A stretch of 9,572 nucleotides of DNA, taken from positions 1 through 9,572 of the forward strand of contig CAAFJI010000107.1 in NCBI GenBank assembly GCA_900763175.1, written 5' to 3'. Position 1 is the first letter of the stretch, and each line of letters opens with the position of its first letter. The position numbers and the translations under genes are program-made. Positions 1 through 6,159 of the stretch are shown here, one piece after another. Source of the stretch: Lachnospiraceae bacterium. GTDB taxonomy: Bacteria > Bacillota > Clostridia > Lachnospirales > Lachnospiraceae. The notes under the pieces are model-generated. The model was not told where the DNA came from and made no database searches. It saw only the letters and a list, made by a program, of their open reading frames with translations.

Positions 1-24
1 AAGGTTTTACCCCGCTATTTTTAT

Positions 25-53
25 TTTATATATCTAATTATTTACTTTCCCAA
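25..53 (-). promoter_or_regulatory. Possible promoter downstream of purE
   Basis: On the minus strand TTGGGA (48-53), 17 nt and TATAAA (25-30) resemble a sigma-A promoter that would serve a gene beyond the left edge. The surroundings are AT-rich, so a chance match is likely. No clear terminator was seen after purE in these 74 bases. Confidence 0.25.
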
Positions 54-74
54 AAAAATCCTGGTTTTGAACAA

Positions 75-578
75 TTATTTATACTCTTTATGTCCTGTTT
101 TCTGTAATCTGGCATCCTTTGCCTCTACCTGCTCTTTCAGTTCCCGGCTGTATGCTTTCAGTCTGTCAAGAAGCTCCGGATCTGAGGTTGCAAGAATCTT
201 CGCTGCAAGAAGTCCGGCATTTGCACCTCCGTTAATAGCCACAGTGGCTACCGGAATGCCTGATGGCATCTGTACGATAGAATAAAGGGAATCTCTTCCT
301 CCAAGTGAAGTGGTGTGCATAGGAATTCCGATGACCGGCATTGGGAAAATTGCTGCACACATTCCTGGTAAATGTGCCGCCATACCCGCACCTGCAATGA
401 TAACCTTAAAACCTTTTTCCTCTGCGTTTTTTGCATACTCAAAGAACACATCCGGCTCCCTGTGCGCAGAGATAATACGCATTTCGTAATCAATTCCAAG
501 CTTTTCCAGAATGTCAGCTGCCTTGCTCATAATCGGCATATCTGAGTCACTACCCATTACAATTCCTACTTTTGGCAT
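75..578 (-). CDS. purE: PurE, N5-carboxyaminoimidazole ribonucleotide mutase (class I)
   Basis: This 167-aa cytosolic enzyme moves the carboxylate of N5-CAIR to give 4-carboxy-AIR in de novo purine synthesis. The sequence shows the N-terminal phosphate/nucleotide-binding motif MGSDSDMP at residues 8-15, the SAHREPD segment at 37-43 with the expected catalytic His39, the AGAGMAAHLPGM loop at 62-73, and the DSLYSIVQMPSG...ATVAINGGANAG block at 96-122. Length and motifs fit class I bacterial PurE. The usual SAHRTP appears here as SAHREP, a minor substitution next to the catalytic histidine. The ATG start is supported by GAGGAGAG a few bases upstream. The gene follows its own strong promoter and a structured leader, so it looks like the first gene of a separate purine transcript rather than the tail of the pyrimidine cluster. 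No second pur gene fits in the 74 bases that remain. Confidence 0.97.
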   Translation of the reverse strand: MPKVGIVMGSDSDMPIMSKAADILEKLGIDYEMRIISAHREPDVFFEYAKNAEEKGFKVIIAGAGMAAHLPGMCAAIFPMPVIGIPMHTTSLGGRDSLYSIVQMPSGIPVATVAINGGANAGLLAAKILATSDPELLDRLKAYSRELKEQVEAKDARLQKTGHKEYK

Positions 579-728
579 AATACTCTCCTCTTTTATCTGT
601 GTTTTCCTTTGAAAGTCCTGACTGCGCAGCGTCTGTAGGCATTGCAGACAGCCTTCCTGGCAAGTGGATATTCACAGCCTGTCTGGCTGCACACTCTTAA
701 CCCAATAACTGCGGTTAAACCACCATTC
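579..728 (-). ncRNA. Structured 5' leader of purE (possible 6S-like or cis-regulatory RNA)
   Basis: About 150 nt lie between the predicted transcription start and purE, and they are rich in pairing on the minus strand. TGTGCAGC (686-693) pairs with GCTGCGCA (623-630), and CAGACAG (679-685) with CTGTCTG (645-651). TTAACC (713-718) pairs with GGTTAA (697-702). GTGGTTT (717-723) and AAAACAC (599-605) can close the ends with one mismatch. A competing GTCTG/CAGAC hairpin (645-649 with 631-635) would break the CAGACAG stem. Closing stem, open central region and long terminal stem loosely resemble 6S RNA, which my memory suggests can sit near purE in some Firmicutes. The element is short for 6S and I do not recognise a conserved core. 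It does not match the purine, PRPP or ZTP riboswitch consensus as I know them. Confidence 0.45.
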
Positions 729-734
729 CCATAA

Positions 735-763
735 ATTCTACTAAGAAACCCATTTTCTGTCAA
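735..763 (-). promoter_or_regulatory. Promoter of the purE transcript
   Basis: On the minus strand TTGACA (758-763) is followed by a 17-nt spacer and TAGAAT (735-740). This is a near-consensus sigma-A promoter. Transcription would start near 728, giving the leader of about 150 nt. It lies downstream of the aminopeptidase gene, so purE has its own start. Confidence 0.8.
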
Positions 764-771
764 TGAAAATG

Positions 772-817
772 AAGCAAAGAAAAATTTTATCATGCAAACA
801 ATTTTTCAGCTTTGCTC
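772..817 (-). repeat. Inverted repeat between aminopeptidase gene and purE promoter, possible terminator
   Basis: Read on the minus strand, GCAAAG (810-815) pairs with CTTTGC (774-779). After a 3-nt bulge, AAAAATT (800-806) pairs with AATTTTT (780-786), leaving a 13-nt loop; the outer stem can gain two more pairs. A second hairpin uses GAGCAA...CTG (807-817) against CAGTTGCTC (833-841) and excludes the first. Neither ends in a clean U-run, so calling it a terminator rests mostly on its position at the end of the gene cluster. Confidence 0.4.
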
Positions 818-841
818 CATTGTTACTTTTAAGAGCAACTG

Positions 842-2872
842 CTACTCTTCAAAAGGCTTATTTAGTTCTTCTGTTCCAGCAAGAACGAACCGTCCATCCT
901 CAATAATAGAAATATAGCTTCCGTCTTCTCCCACCGTACGGATGCTTCCCAACTCATCATAAGGAATGGTAATGTCGGTGTGGCATCCAAAATAGGCTTT
1001 GCTCATATTTTCCTTGCGAAGAAGGGACACCTCGTTATCTCTTGCAATGATCTCTTTTCCATCCGGGTTAAATACAGGCGTGTCCTCTGACCAGCTGTAG
1101 CAGGTATCACCAACTGCAAAATGAGGCCCCATTTTCTCTGCAATGAGAATAGGCAGCTTCTCTGCAATGTTGTACTTTTCTGCTGCTACATAAGCAGTGG
1201 TGTTCGTTCCAATTGCAAACTCACCCATAGGCAGAGTTGGATGGTGGAAAAGGATATTATCCTCAATATATTTCTTGTTTTCTTCCTCAGATTCAAAGTT
1301 GCCGCAGGAATAGGATACAATCTTACCATCCTTAAATTCCAGCTTCAGATTCCGGAACTGAAGTCCTTCCAGATATACCTTGGTAACGTGAAGAATGCCA
1401 TTTGTTCCTGCAAGCACAGGAGAGGTAAACACTTCTCCGACCGGAATATTTACGTCTGCCACACAGTTTTCAAAATTAGACTGTTTTTGAGGCTCAGTAA
1501 GGGTATGAAGATGAATGATAAGATCTGTTACATTTTCTCCTTTTCCCTTTACTGATACCCACTGACAAGTATCCAGAGCGTCTATGATCTTCTGCTGGAT
1601 TCTCTCATACATATGATAATCAAGGGTATTAATTTTTACAATTTCCCGGAAAATCTCCTCATAATTCCCGCCAATCTCCGGTACAGGATACGCAATAATA
1701 GTAAAACTGCGCTCATCTCCCTTGATATAACGGTTAGTAATCTGTCCGGCTTCATTCATCATCTCAAGTTCCAGTTTTTGCTGAGCTTCGTCATAGCGCC
1801 ATGCTTCTTTTACACTAACCGGAGAAAATGGTGTTTCTCCGAAAATGTCAATACAGGCAGGACCGGCGTGAACGGCTGCCAGATTTTTGTACTTCTCATA
1901 AGAAGTCTGAAGTGCCCTCAGCCTTCTTTGTACAAAATCTCCATTCAGATAAAGAGCTCCATCCTGGCGATGATCATAATCATACTGCGGATTTGCCACA
2001 GCCCCTGTGTAGCCGATTCTGTGCTGCCCTCTTTTGCTTACTACGTGAGTCGCATAACGGTATACTACTGGCTTTAATCCCATTTCTTCAAACTGTTTTA
2101 CCGCAGCTCTTACCATACGCTCAAAGCCAAGATTATAGCGGATATTTACTGTTTTCTTCTTGCTGAGGTCCTTTCTCCCGTTTATAAATCCCATGCGAAA
2201 GCCCTCTGTATAAGTTTTAGCACAGGCATCGATTTCCTCCTGGGAAAGTCCATTCAGGAATTTTGCCACTCCCAGCTCATTGTCTGATACATACTCTCCA
2301 AAATGGTAAAGATAGCTCAAATCAGACAAATCTGCCTCCATAATGATTCTGACTGCAAAATCCATATCCGGATCCACACTTTTGCGAACGTGTTCTTCCA
2401 CCATATCCTGGCAATAATCATTCACATAGGAGGAAAGAATTCCCTGCACCTCATGTTCCAACGGAAGCTCTTCCTGGGTAAAAGCACTGTACATTTCCAA
2501 AAATAGTTCCAGTGTTACAGTCATATCCCACAGGTTTTTCTCATGTGCATAGACAACGGCACCTCTTACCTCGGCATACAAAAAACAAAGGGCTTTTCCA
2601 TATTCTCCCAGCTTCTCACAGGCATAAACCGGGTTTCCGTAGCTCTTCCCATAATTTTCCGGCAGAATATCCTCGTAAAGGGCATGGTTCATCTCTTTCC
2701 ACTCTTCTGCCGTAAACAACTCCTTTTGCTCCATTACATCCACTGTCTTCATGAGAAACACAGCTGTTTTCTCAAAAAAATCCAGATAAGGCTCCAAAAC
2801 AGCTTTTTCCTCTGGAATTTCACTGATCCTCTCTTTTGCAAGAGTGAAACGCTCCATCAATAATTCATCCAA
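842..2872 (-). CDS. M29-family aminopeptidase with long N-terminal extension
   Basis: This 676-aa cytosolic metallo-aminopeptidase removes N-terminal residues from peptides. The C-terminal part (about 275-676) carries the M29 (AmpS/AmpT, thermophilic metalloprotease) metal and catalytic residues in order: Glu480 in NIPVGEVFTSP, Glu551 in MGEFAIGTNT, His584 in EKMGPHFAVGD, Tyr592, then His631 and Asp633 in CHTDITIPYDE. Typical M29 enzymes have about 410 residues. Here roughly 250 acidic, probably helical N-terminal residues precede the catalytic domain and I see no known motif in them. The chosen start is TTG at 2870-2872, because GTGAGG lies about 10 nt upstream and overlaps the stop of the HD gene. 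The in-frame ATG at 2855-2857 has no good ribosome binding site. The gap to the HD gene is 12 nt, so translation is probably coupled. This is the last gene of the cluster. Confidence 0.9.
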   Translation of the reverse strand: MDELLMERFTLAKERISEIPEEKAVLEPYLDFFEKTAVFLMKTVDVMEQKELFTAEEWKEMNHALYEDILPENYGKSYGNPVYACEKLGEYGKALCFLYAEVRGAVVYAHEKNLWDMTVTLELFLEMYSAFTQEELPLEHEVQGILSSYVNDYCQDMVEEHVRKSVDPDMDFAVRIIMEADLSDLSYLYHFGEYVSDNELGVAKFLNGLSQEEIDACAKTYTEGFRMGFINGRKDLSKKKTVNIRYNLGFERMVRAAVKQFEEMGLKPVVYRYATHVVSKRGQHRIGYTGAVANPQYDYDHRQDGALYLNGDFVQRRLRALQTSYEKYKNLAAVHAGPACIDIFGETPFSPVSVKEAWRYDEAQQKLELEMMNEAGQITNRYIKGDERSFTIIAYPVPEIGGNYEEIFREIVKINTLDYHMYERIQQKIIDALDTCQWVSVKGKGENVTDLIIHLHTLTEPQKQSNFENCVADVNIPVGEVFTSPVLAGTNGILHVTKVYLEGLQFRNLKLEFKDGKIVSYSCGNFESEEENKKYIEDNILFHHPTLPMGEFAIGTNTTAYVAAEKYNIAEKLPILIAEKMGPHFAVGDTCYSWSEDTPVFNPDGKEIIARDNEVSLLRKENMSKAYFGCHTDITIPYDELGSIRTVGEDGSYISIIEDGRFVLAGTEELNKPFEE

Positions 2873-2884
2873 GAATTCCCATCC

Positions 2885-3484
2885 TCACTTTCCCATATCA
2901 TCGATTACATGACCTTTTGCTACATGGTTATCTATCAATTCCTGCATATACTCCCAGATTTCAGGTCCACCCTCACCAGTCCGGCTGTTCCGTTTATAGA
3001 TCTGGCTTTTCTTTACCCCGTGCTCAACCCAGCTGATTCCATCTGTGGCATTATTTAAAAACAATGGCTGGCTATTATCCAGCATATGGGCAAATTTGGC
3101 TTCCGGTGTTTCATAAGCTTCAAATTCTTCCCAGAGATCATAGAGCCACTTTCCCTGATCCTCTGGAAGTAGACCGTAAATGCGGTCTGCTGCCTTCTTT
3201 TCCCTTTCTCTTTTGGTCTGTGCTCCTGCCTCATCATAGGCATAGGTATCGCCGGCATCAATTTCTACCAGATCATGAGCCAGAACCATTGGAATTACTT
3301 TTCCTAGATTAATCTCTTCCGGCGCATATTCTTTTAAAAGAATGGCCATCAGTGCCAGATGCCAGGAATGCTCTGCATCATTTTCCTTGCGTTTTCCATC
3401 TGCCAGATAGGTCTGTCTTGTGATATTTTTTACTTTATCCACTTCCAAGATAAAATCCATCTGCTTTTTCAGTCTTTCGTCCAT
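2885..3484 (-). CDS. HD-domain 5'-deoxynucleotidase-like protein (YfbR/HDDC2 type)
   Basis: This 199-aa protein belongs to the HD hydrolase superfamily. Visible residues are His39 in DAEHSWHLALMA, the HD doublet His70-Asp71 in LAHDLVEIDAGDTYAYD with Glu74 and Asp79, and Asp136 in AHMLDNSQP. The order and spacing match YfbR/HDDC2-type enzymes (HD_3 domain), which dephosphorylate deoxynucleoside 5'-monophosphates using a divalent metal. Length is normal for the group. The ATG start has GAGG about 5 nt upstream. Its place in a pyrimidine cluster agrees with a role in nucleotide turnover or pool balance, but substrate preference cannot be read from the sequence. The downstream aminopeptidase start lies 12 nt past the stop. 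Confidence 0.88.
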   Translation of the reverse strand: MDERLKKQMDFILEVDKVKNITRQTYLADGKRKENDAEHSWHLALMAILLKEYAPEEINLGKVIPMVLAHDLVEIDAGDTYAYDEAGAQTKREREKKAADRIYGLLPEDQGKWLYDLWEEFEAYETPEAKFAHMLDNSQPLFLNNATDGISWVEHGVKKSQIYKRNSRTGEGGPEIWEYMQELIDNHVAKGHVIDDMGK

Positions 3485-3535
3485 ACTGCCTCATTTCCGG
3501 TTATCCCTGTCCTGAATCCCGTTCTTTTTATACTT

Positions 3536-3551
3536 CTTACAATCCTGTAAG
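3536..3551 (-). repeat. Small perfect hairpin over the stop codon of the DUF6142-like gene
   Basis: CTTACA (3546-3551 on the minus strand) pairs with TGTAAG (3536-3541) around a 4-nt loop. The hairpin covers the last codons and the TAA stop of the preceding gene. No U-run follows, so it is not an obvious terminator. It could shield mRNA ends, or it could be chance. Confidence 0.35.
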
Positions 3552-3851
3552 ATAGATTCCAAGCCATACAACCATAATTATCCCATTACTGATTGATCCG
3601 ATAATACAGGTTCTGTGGTTTTTCCCCTCTTCGGAAAAACCCAGAAGTCCCACAATAAATCCGTATACCGAAAGAAGAGTGGCAAAAAGTCCCACTCCTC
3701 CTATGATAAATCCCAAGCTGCCATTCAGACTGTACGCCAGGATTACAGCAACGACAAACAACAAAAAAGACGCTGCTGCCAGACCGGCAGACAGCTTCCC
3801 TTTTGCAGCTTCTTTTTTCTTCGTAAATGAATATCTATATCTTCTTGCCAT
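3537..3851 (-). CDS. DUF6142-like small integral membrane protein
   Basis: The protein has 104 aa when started at ATG 3849-3851. It opens with a basic stretch, MARRYRYSFTKKKEAAKGK, followed by three hydrophobic segments at about 20-41, 45-70 and 82-102, and a short charged linker SEEGKNHR at 73-80. The arrangement and the N-terminal FTKKK...KG motif resemble the DUF6142 family known from Lachnospiraceae, assigned here from memory. Its function is unknown. I prefer this start to the ATG at 3894-3896 because AGGAG lies 11 nt upstream and the 15 extra residues do not look like the family. The gene overlaps the VanZ-like gene by 17 bases, which implies co-translation. Confidence 0.75.
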   Translation of the reverse strand: MARRYRYSFTKKKEAAKGKLSAGLAAASFLLFVVAVILAYSLNGSLGFIIGGVGLFATLLSVYGFIVGLLGFSEEGKNHRTCIIGSISNGIIMVVWLGIYLTGL

Positions 3852-4311
3852 AATGGTATTTTCTCCTAATATGATCACAGATGACAAAACATACATATCC
3901 CAGAACCGCTCCCAGAGTATTTAAAATCATATCATCCACATCAAAACATCCAACCTTCGTGACAAGCTGAATCACTTCTACAGTCAGACTAAATAAAAAT
4001 CCTGATATGCAGATGAGAAAACAACTGTTCATTCTTCTGAAAATAATCGGAAGAATGAAACCGAAAGGTAAAAAGCCGATCACATTTCCAAAAATATTGC
4101 TGAATACGGCAAATGTTCCCAGCTGTGTCCGGTACATCCAGAACCTTTTGATTTCCACGAAGGGGACCAGATTATACCTGTATAACCGTTCTGTCTGTGC
4201 CACTCTGCCGTATTCCTCTGCAAAAAACAGAAAATACACCAGAAGTATCATATAAAGTACAAACAGTACAAGTCCACACCGGCGAATCAAAAGTTTTGTT
4301 TTCCTGCTCAA
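3835..4311 (-). CDS. VanZ-like membrane protein
   Basis: This 158-aa membrane protein has hydrophobic segments at about 9-30, 64-90, 96-118 and 127-146. VanZ-family hallmarks are present: RYNLVPFVEIKRF at 45-57, SNIFGNVIGFLPFGFILP at 71-88, and EVIQLVTKVGCFDVDDMILN at 112-131. VanZ-like proteins are widespread and mostly uncharacterised. VanZ itself is linked to teicoplanin resistance, but no other van gene is present here, so a resistance role is not implied. The start is TTG at 4309-4311, preceded by AAGGGGAG that overlaps the stop of the 50-aa gene. An in-frame TGA sits upstream and no in-frame ATG lies between, so TTG is the only good start. It sits between two other small membrane-protein genes. 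Confidence 0.9.
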   Translation of the reverse strand: MSRKTKLLIRRCGLVLFVLYMILLVYFLFFAEEYGRVAQTERLYRYNLVPFVEIKRFWMYRTQLGTFAVFSNIFGNVIGFLPFGFILPIIFRRMNSCFLICISGFLFSLTVEVIQLVTKVGCFDVDDMILNTLGAVLGYVCFVICDHIRRKYHYGKKI

Positions 4312-4321
4312 AATGCTCCCC

Positions 4322-4474
4322 TTAAATCATCATATCAGATTTACTTTTCAGAAGTCTGGCACCGTTTACGATCATAAGGATTCCAGTTGTAACTCCTGTC
4401 ACCAACGTGATAATGCCAAGGGCGATACTCCCAGCTCCTACATTCGATACCGTTTTGTAAAGCTTTTCACTCAT
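4322..4474 (-). CDS. 50-aa single-pass small membrane protein
   Basis: A short gene encodes 50 aa beginning MSEKLYKTVSNVGAGSIALG and ending LLKSKSDMMI. It has a short charged N-terminus, a hydrophobic segment at about 13-36 rich in Gly, Ile, Val and Thr, and a positively charged tail (R40, K43, K45). A textbook AGGAGG lies 9 nt before the ATG. The gene starts 21 nt after the pyrE stop, and its own stop is 10 nt before the VanZ-like TTG, whose ribosome binding site begins at this stop. Ribosome binding site quality and operon fit make it convincing despite its size. I recall similar small proteins in other Lachnospiraceae but cannot name a family. Function is unknown. Confidence 0.8.
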   Translation of the reverse strand: MSEKLYKTVSNVGAGSIALGIITLVTGVTTGILMIVNGARLLKSKSDMMI

Positions 4475-4495
4475 CAGCAGCTGCCTCCTTTACCA

Positions 4496-5170
4496 TTATT
4501 CTGCGCCGTACTGACTGTAATATGCATCAATGGCTGCCTTTAAAGTATCGTCGATGATAACCTTTCCTTTATATTCTTTATTGTAAAGATGTTCTACGAC
4601 CTCTGCCATTGTTACGATTGCCGTTGTTTTCAGTCCGTACTTCTCTTCGATTTCTTTTAATGCACTCTTTGTTCCCTGTCCACGCTCCATACGGTCAACA
4701 GAAACCACAAGGCCAATCGGAGATACATTTCCCTGTGCCTTGATGATCGGCAGTGTCTCCTGAATGGAAGTACCCGCTGTAGTAACATCCTCAATGATCA
4801 CAACCTTATCCCCATCTTCAATAGGACTTCCAAGAAGGATTCCTTTATCACCATGATCCTTTACTTCCTTGCGATTTGAGCAGTAGCGGATATCCTTTCC
4901 GTATTTTTCGCTGATGGCCATAGTTGCAGCTACAGTCAGCGGGATTCCCTTGTATGCAGGTCCGAAAAGTACATCAAAATCCAGACCAAATTTGCTCTCG
5001 ATTGCTTTCGCATAATACTGTCCCAGCTTACGAAGCTGTGCACCTGTACGATAAAAACCGGTGTTTACGAAAAATGGTGTTTTTCTTCCGGATTTTGTAA
5101 CGAAATCTCCAAATTTAAGTACATTACAATCGATCATAAACTCAATAAATTCCTGTTTATACTGCTCCAT
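4496..5170 (-). CDS. pyrE: PyrE, orotate phosphoribosyltransferase
   Basis: This 224-aa enzyme joins orotate to PRPP to form OMP, the fifth step of UMP synthesis. It shows the type I phosphoribosyltransferase PRPP-binding signature VVIIEDVTTAGTS at 123-135, the substrate loop FGPAYKGIPL at 69-78, and the flexible catalytic loop NRKEVKDHGDKG at 99-110 with Lys101, Lys104 and His106. Length is within the normal range (about 210-225). The ATG start is preceded by AGGAGG about 8 nt away. Unlike its neighbours, the gene is separated from pyrD by 83 nt containing a good promoter. It can therefore be expressed with the downstream membrane, HD and peptidase genes independently of pyrC-pyrD. Confidence 0.98.
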   Translation of the reverse strand: MEQYKQEFIEFMIDCNVLKFGDFVTKSGRKTPFFVNTGFYRTGAQLRKLGQYYAKAIESKFGLDFDVLFGPAYKGIPLTVAATMAISEKYGKDIRYCSNRKEVKDHGDKGILLGSPIEDGDKVVIIEDVTTAGTSIQETLPIIKAQGNVSPIGLVVSVDRMERGQGTKSALKEIEEKYGLKTTAIVTMAEVVEHLYNKEYKGKVIIDDTLKAAIDAYYSQYGAE

Positions 5171-5217
5171 TTCTATTACCTCCTGTTTCCTGTCTGTTTT
5201 CTCTTTAGATTTTCTCT

Positions 5218-5246
5218 ATACTATCACAAAACCTTGCGCAGGTCAA
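5218..5246 (-). promoter_or_regulatory. Internal promoter upstream of pyrE
   Basis: In the pyrD-pyrE gap the minus strand reads TTGACC (5241-5246), a 17-nt spacer, and TAGTAT (5218-5223). Transcription would start near 5211, leaving a leader of about 40 nt with AGGAGG ahead of pyrE. It matches five of six -35 bases and five of six -10 bases with ideal spacing. Confidence 0.7.
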
Positions 5247-5253
5247 AATCCCT

Positions 5254-6159
5254 TTATCTGACACATCCAATAAGTTCTTTAATATCTTCCACCTTTTTCT
5301 CTTCGAGAAATTTCTCGATTCCGGCTGCAACCTCCTGGGTGGTGTAAGGATTAATAAAGTTTGCAGTTCCTACGGATACTGCTGTCGCCCCTGCCATAAT
5401 AAATTCCAGTGCATCCTCTGCACTTGCAATTCCACCCATTCCGATAATCGGGATTTTTACCGCATTGGCAACCTGATATACCATACGGACAGCCACTGGT
5501 TTCACTGCCGGACCAGACATTCCGCCCGTCTTGTTTGCCAGGGCAAAAGCTCTGCGATTGATATCAATTTTCATTCCTGTAATGGTATTGATAAGAGATA
5601 CCACATCTGCACCGCCACTTTCTGCTGCCCGTGCCATTTCTGTAATATCTGTGACATTTGGGCTAAGCTTCATGATAACCGGCTGCTTTGCATATTTCTT
5701 CACTTCTTTTGTGATTGCCTCAAGTGCCTTAGGATTCTGGCCAAAAGCGATTCCGCCTTCCTTTACGTTTGGACAGGATACATTGATTTCCAGCATATCT
5801 ACCGGCTCATTTCCAAGACGCTCTACTACCTCACAGTAGTCCTCTGTACTTTTCCCACAAACATTTACAATAATCCTGGTATCATATTTTTTCAGAAAAG
5901 GAATATCCCTTTCGCAGAATACGTCAATTCCAGGATTCTGAAGTCCGATAGCATTTAACATTCCCCCTGTTGTCTCAGCAATGCGGGGTGTAGGGTTTCC
6001 CGGCCACGGAACATTTGCTACTCCTTTGGTAACGACAGCTCCTAGCTTGTTTAAATCTACAAATTCGCTGTATTCCTGTCCTGAACCGAAGGTTCCGGAT
6101 GCTGTCATTACCGGATTTTTCAGCTGTACTCCGGCAAGATTTACGCTCACATTACTCAT
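5254..6159 (-). CDS. pyrD: PyrD, NAD-dependent dihydroorotate dehydrogenase (class 1B), catalytic subunit
   Basis: This 301-aa FMN subunit oxidises dihydroorotate to orotate in the cytosol. Visible features are the N-terminal NPVMTASGTFGSG (15-27), Lys45 in VVTKGV, the GGMLNAIGLQNPG substrate loop (65-77), the active-site NVSCPNVK with Cys129 as the class 1 base, MKLSPNVTD (163-171), and the FMN phosphate region IIGMGGIASAEDALEFIMAGA (238-258). The cysteine base rather than serine marks class 1, and the adjacent pyrK marks class 1B. The start is ATG 6157-6159 with GGAGG 7 nt upstream. A TTG 18 nt further upstream also leaves an open frame but lies before the ribosome binding site. ATG and the pyrK TGA overlap as ATGA, so the two subunits are translationally coupled. 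Confidence 0.97.
   Translation of the reverse strand: MSNVSVNLAGVQLKNPVMTASGTFGSGQEYSEFVDLNKLGAVVTKGVANVPWPGNPTPRIAETTGGMLNAIGLQNPGIDVFCERDIPFLKKYDTRIIVNVCGKSTEDYCEVVERLGNEPVDMLEINVSCPNVKEGGIAFGQNPKALEAITKEVKKYAKQPVIMKLSPNVTDITEMARAAESGGADVVSLINTITGMKIDINRRAFALANKTGGMSGPAVKPVAVRMVYQVANAVKIPIIGMGGIASAEDALEFIMAGATAVSVGTANFINPYTTQEVAAGIEKFLEEKKVEDIKELIGCVR

Noticed and set aside
579..728. PRPP (ykkC-type), purine or ZTP riboswitch in the purE leader
   Set aside because: The conserved core sequences of those classes as I know them are not present in the leader.
593..793. 66-aa open frame on the minus strand upstream of purE
   Set aside because: It covers the purE promoter and the folded leader, has no ribosome binding site, and its product (Cys- and Arg-rich tail) resembles no protein I know.
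1121..2166. Several plus-strand open frames opposite the aminopeptidase
   Set aside because: They overlap a long gene with intact catalytic motifs and show no domain, ribosome binding site or promoter.
3835..4311. Glycopeptide-resistance cluster suggested by a VanZ-like gene
   Set aside because: No vanA/B ligase, vanH, vanX or vanRS gene is nearby, and VanZ-like proteins are common outside resistance clusters.
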